In this document: in pieces, positions 4,806 through 7,317 of the stretch
Numbering within the stretch: the stretch's first letter is position 1
How the letters are laid out: each line of letters begins with the position of its first letter
DNA from: Clostridiales bacterium
Lineage (GTDB): Bacteria > Bacillota_A > Clostridia > Lachnospirales > Bianqueaceae
Direction of reading: 5' to 3'
Assembly: GCA_019423265.1 (NCBI GenBank)
Contig: JAHZBS010000116.1
Span: forward strand, 1 to 7,317
DNA length: 7,317 nucleotides
Notes under the pieces: generated by a model
Told to the model about the DNA's origin: nothing
The model's database searches: none
Seen by the model: only the letters and a program-made list of their open reading frames with translations
Position numbers and translations under genes: made by a program

Positions 4806-6533
4806 ATGCATTATATGAAGCAGTATCTGAAGCCGTACTGGAAACAATTTCTTATTGGGCCGGTCTTCAAACTTTTAGAGGCGATCTTGGAGCTATTCAT
4901 GCCCATCATGATGGCGAGGATCATCAATGAGGGAGTCCTTCAGCAGGATACAGATTTTATTCTCCGGCAGGGAGGGCTTATGGCGCTCATCGCCGCCGTC
5001 GGAATGGGAAGCGCGTGGATCTGCCAATATAGCGCCTCCATTGCATCCCAGGGCTTTGGCACAAGGCTGCGCTCTGATATGTTCAAAAAAATAAACGCGC
5101 TCAGCTTTTCGCAGATTGAATCCTTTGGAGCCAGCACGCTCACCACTCGTCTCACCAACGATATCAATCATCTTCAGCAGGCGGTGGCCATGGTTATCCG
5201 GTTGGTCATCCGAGCGCCCTTTGTCTGTATAGGAAGTGCAGTCGCCGCCATGATGATCAACGCGCGGATGTCCATCATCATCTTTTTAACCCTGCCGGTT
5301 CTAGCGGGGATCGTATATTTTGTATTTCGCGTCTCCGCGCCCCTGTACACGCGGGTCCAGCAGAAACTGGACGCTCTGTCGAGAACCGTTGGGGAAAATA
5401 TATCGGGCGTCCGCGTGATCCGCGCGTTTGCCAAAAATCCCCATGAAAAAGAACGATTTCGGGAGCGGAATGAGGAGCTGACCAGGGCGGCTGTCCGCGT
5501 AAATTTGATTTCGGCGCTGGTCAACCCGCTCACGACCTTCATCATGAATATCGCCGTCGTAGCGGTGCTGTACTGCAGCGGCTGGATGATTCAGCGCAGC
5601 CAATTTGACCAGGGCTCGGTGTTAGCCTTTATCAATTATATCTCCAGTATGTTGACGGCGCTATTGGTGGTGGCAAACCTGGTTGTTCTCTTTACGAAGG
5701 CGGGCGCTAGCTTAAAGCGGGTCAACGAGGTTTTAGAGACGGAGCTGCCAGGCCGAGAGAGCGAAGTGGAGTGTGAACGGAAAATGGACGAGCCGGCGGT
5801 AGAATTCTCCCATGTCAGCTTTCGCTACACGCCGGAGGCGAGTCTTGCCCTAGAGAATATAACTTTCACCCTTCGCCAGGGGGAGACGCTAGGAATTATT
5901 GGGGGAACTGGTTCCGGCAAGTCCACCATCGCCAATTTGATTCTCCGGCAATACCCGCTGACAGAGGGTAGAATTGAGCTCTGGGGAGCGGATATCGAGA
6001 CAATCCCTCAGGATCAGTTGCTAGAGCGAATTTCGGCCGCACCGCAGAGAGCGGAGCTCTTCTCCGGCTCGATTCGGGAAAATCTGCAATGGGGTGCCCG
6101 TGACGCGGAGGATGCTGCTCTTCAGACGGCGCTGAAGGCGGCACAGGCCAGCGGCTTTGTGGGAGAGCTGCCTCAAAAACTGGATTCTCCGGTGGACAGA
6201 GGTGGACGAAACTTTTCCGGAGGGCAAAAGCAAAGGTTGAATATCGCCAGAGCGCTGGTGAAGAATGCCCCCCTCTTGATTCTAGACGATAGCTTCTCTG
6301 CGCTGGATTACCTGACAGAGCATAATCTGAAAGCTGCGCTGAAAGAGCAGTATCCAGGTACAACCCTGTTGATCATTTCCCAGAGGGTGAGCTCGATCCG
6401 GGGCGCGGATCAGATCCTGGTGCTGGATGACGGAAAGATGGCAGGGCTTGGGACTCATGAGGAATTGATGGCTTCCTGCTCCGTTTATCAGGAGACAGTG
6501 GATTCGCAGACGCGGGAGGAGGGGTCGAGATGA
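4806..6533 (+). CDS. ABC exporter half-transporter with degenerate ATP site (TM287/BmrC-like)
   Basis: This 575-residue protein fuses a six-helix ABC exporter membrane domain (about 15-300) to an ATPase domain (about 330-565). Walker A is GTGSGKST (367-374), the Q-loop glutamine is 414, the signature is FSGGQ (470-474), Walker B is LLILD (490-494) and the D-loop is SALD (498-501). Two key residues are altered. The catalytic Glu after Walker B is Asp495, and the switch His is Gln526 (IISQRVSSI). This pair of changes marks the non-hydrolysing partner of heterodimeric exporters such as TM287 or BmrC, matching the second half-transporter that overlaps it by ATGA. The substrate is unknown; drugs, peptides or lipids are all possible in this family. 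A TTG at 4779 would add nine residues. I prefer ATG 4806 because GGGAGAAAG (4789-4797) lies 8 nt before it. ATG 4815 is also possible. Confidence 0.93.
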   Translation: MHYMKQYLKPYWKQFLIGPVFKLLEAILELFMPIMMARIINEGVLQQDTDFILRQGGLMALIAAVGMGSAWICQYSASIASQGFGTRLRSDMFKKINALSFSQIESFGASTLTTRLTNDINHLQQAVAMVIRLVIRAPFVCIGSAVAAMMINARMSIIIFLTLPVLAGIVYFVFRVSAPLYTRVQQKLDALSRTVGENISGVRVIRAFAKNPHEKERFRERNEELTRAAVRVNLISALVNPLTTFIMNIAVVAVLYCSGWMIQRSQFDQGSVLAFINYISSMLTALLVVANLVVLFTKAGASLKRVNEVLETELPGRESEVECERKMDEPAVEFSHVSFRYTPEASLALENITFTLRQGETLGIIGGTGSGKSTIANLILRQYPLTEGRIELWGADIETIPQDQLLERISAAPQRAELFSGSIRENLQWGARDAEDAALQTALKAAQASGFVGELPQKLDSPVDRGGRNFSGGQKQRLNIARALVKNAPLLILDDSFSALDYLTEHNLKAALKEQYPGTTLLIISQRVSSIRGADQILVLDDGKMAGLGTHEELMASCSVYQETVDSQTREEGSR

Positions 6534-7317
6534 AGAAAAAGACATCCTTAGCACTGTTTATGCCCTTTGTGTACCGGTACTATGCCTTGTTTATCTGTAT
6601 TATGCTGTGTGCGTGTGCTGTGGGGGCGGTGGATATCGCGGCCCCATATCTTATCGGCAAGGCGATTGACGAGATGGCGCCGGCGGGCGCAGTGAATTTT
6701 ACGGCGATTTTTCGGATTCTCTGGATCTTAGTTCTCTGCTATACAGGGCATGCGCTATTCAAGTATTTGATGCAGATGCTGTCAGTCCGAACCGCCTACC
6801 GCATTGTGGAACAGATGCGGCAGAGGGCTTTTGAGCATCTACAGAGGCTTCCCCTGCGGTATTATGATACAACGGCACAGGGGGATATCGTGAGCCGGTT
6901 CATTAACGACGCAGATACCATGGTGGACGGCCTGCTACAAGGGATTACCCAGCTGTTTTATGGGATCGTCATCATTGTGGGCACCCTGTTGTTTATGCTC
7001 AGTCAAAGCGTGGCGGTCACAGTCATCGTCATTCTTGTGACGTCGCTGAATTTTGTTGTGGCGAATGTGGTGACGAGAACGAGTGCAAAACACTTTGCCG
7101 GGACGCAGATGCTGGTAGGCGAACTCAACGGCTACGCCCAGGAGATCATCGGCGGATATAAAACCGTCAAGACCTTTGGATATGAGGAGGAAGCACAGAA
7201 ACACTTCGACGCCATCAATGCAAGGCTCTACCGGGCGGGCCAAAAGTCCCAGTTCGCAGGTTCGCTGACCAATCCCACCACCAGGTTTGTCAACAATCTG
7301 GCCTATATTTGCGTGGG
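6530..7317 (+). CDS. ABC exporter half-transporter, second subunit (partial, TM288/BmrD-like)
   Basis: The frame stays open from ATG 6530 to the window end, giving 262 residues of membrane domain; the ATPase domain lies outside. The ATG overlaps the TGA of the previous gene (ATGA), and GGGAGGAGGGG (6514-6524) is 5 nt upstream, so translation is coupled. Hydrophobic segments are seen at about 15-43, 60-80, 138-158 and 160-180. Type I exporter landmarks include HLQRLPLRYYDTTAQGDIVSRFINDAD (103-129), the usual intracellular loop after helix 2. The TVKTFGYEEEA stretch (212-222) comes before helix 5. From the altered ATP site in its partner, this subunit should carry the intact catalytic Glu and switch His, and often an LSQGQ-type signature. 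That cannot be checked here. Confidence 0.93.
   Translation, partial: MKKKTSLALFMPFVYRYYALFICIMLCACAVGAVDIAAPYLIGKAIDEMAPAGAVNFTAIFRILWILVLCYTGHALFKYLMQMLSVRTAYRIVEQMRQRAFEHLQRLPLRYYDTTAQGDIVSRFINDADTMVDGLLQGITQLFYGIVIIVGTLLFMLSQSVAVTVIVILVTSLNFVVANVVTRTSAKHFAGTQMLVGELNGYAQEIIGGYKTVKTFGYEEEAQKHFDAINARLYRAGQKSQFAGSLTNPTTRFVNNLAYICV

Noticed and set aside
6935..7243. Minus-strand 102-residue frame in the second ABC gene
   Set aside because: It is antisense to a clear ABC exporter membrane domain, with no ribosome binding site or recognisable domain.

Overview
The window looks like a chromosomal segment from an anaerobic, gut-type Firmicute of class Clostridia, possibly Oscillospirales. The evidence is the roughly even GC content, strong AGGAGG-type ribosome binding sites, a clostridial-style Tgt (PARNGRHG at the catalytic loop), a tgt-yajC gene pair and a heterodimeric ABC exporter of the TM287/TM288 type. 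The assignment comes from the look of the proteins and gene order, not from a database match.

Layout from left to right. Positions 1-236 are non-coding, purine-rich DNA holding two diverged copies of a module of about 105 bp, spaced 132 bp apart. Positions 237-309 show nothing I can name. At 310-368 there is a strong intrinsic terminator for the leftward gene melA (426-1736, minus strand), a GH4 NAD/metal-dependent alpha-galactosidase. A 155-bp intergenic region (1737-1891) separates melA from a divergent AraC-family regulator (1892-2770, plus strand). It carries a good melA promoter with two direct ATGTTGCA half-sites 21 bp apart just upstream of the -35 box. This forms a self-contained regulator/enzyme unit for alpha-galactosides (melibiose/raffinose type), with no transporter in view.

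Next is a housekeeping block on the plus strand: a previously easy-to-miss 29-residue single-pass membrane microprotein (2835-2924), then tgt (2965-4101, queuosine insertion in tRNA), then yajC (4221-4694, Sec translocase accessory). yajC has its own near-consensus promoter (4147-4175) and an intrinsic terminator (4707-4746).

The right end (4806-7317, plus strand) is a two-gene operon for a heterodimeric ABC exporter. The first half-transporter is complete and has a degenerate ATP site (Asp for the catalytic Glu, Gln for the switch His). The second overlaps it by ATGA and is cut by the window edge within its membrane domain.

Most of this is ordinary core genome. I see no CRISPR array, phage, toxin-antitoxin pair or evidently new multi-gene system. 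The points most worth a second look are the AraC operator layout, the microprotein before tgt, and the 132-bp-period repeat at the left edge.
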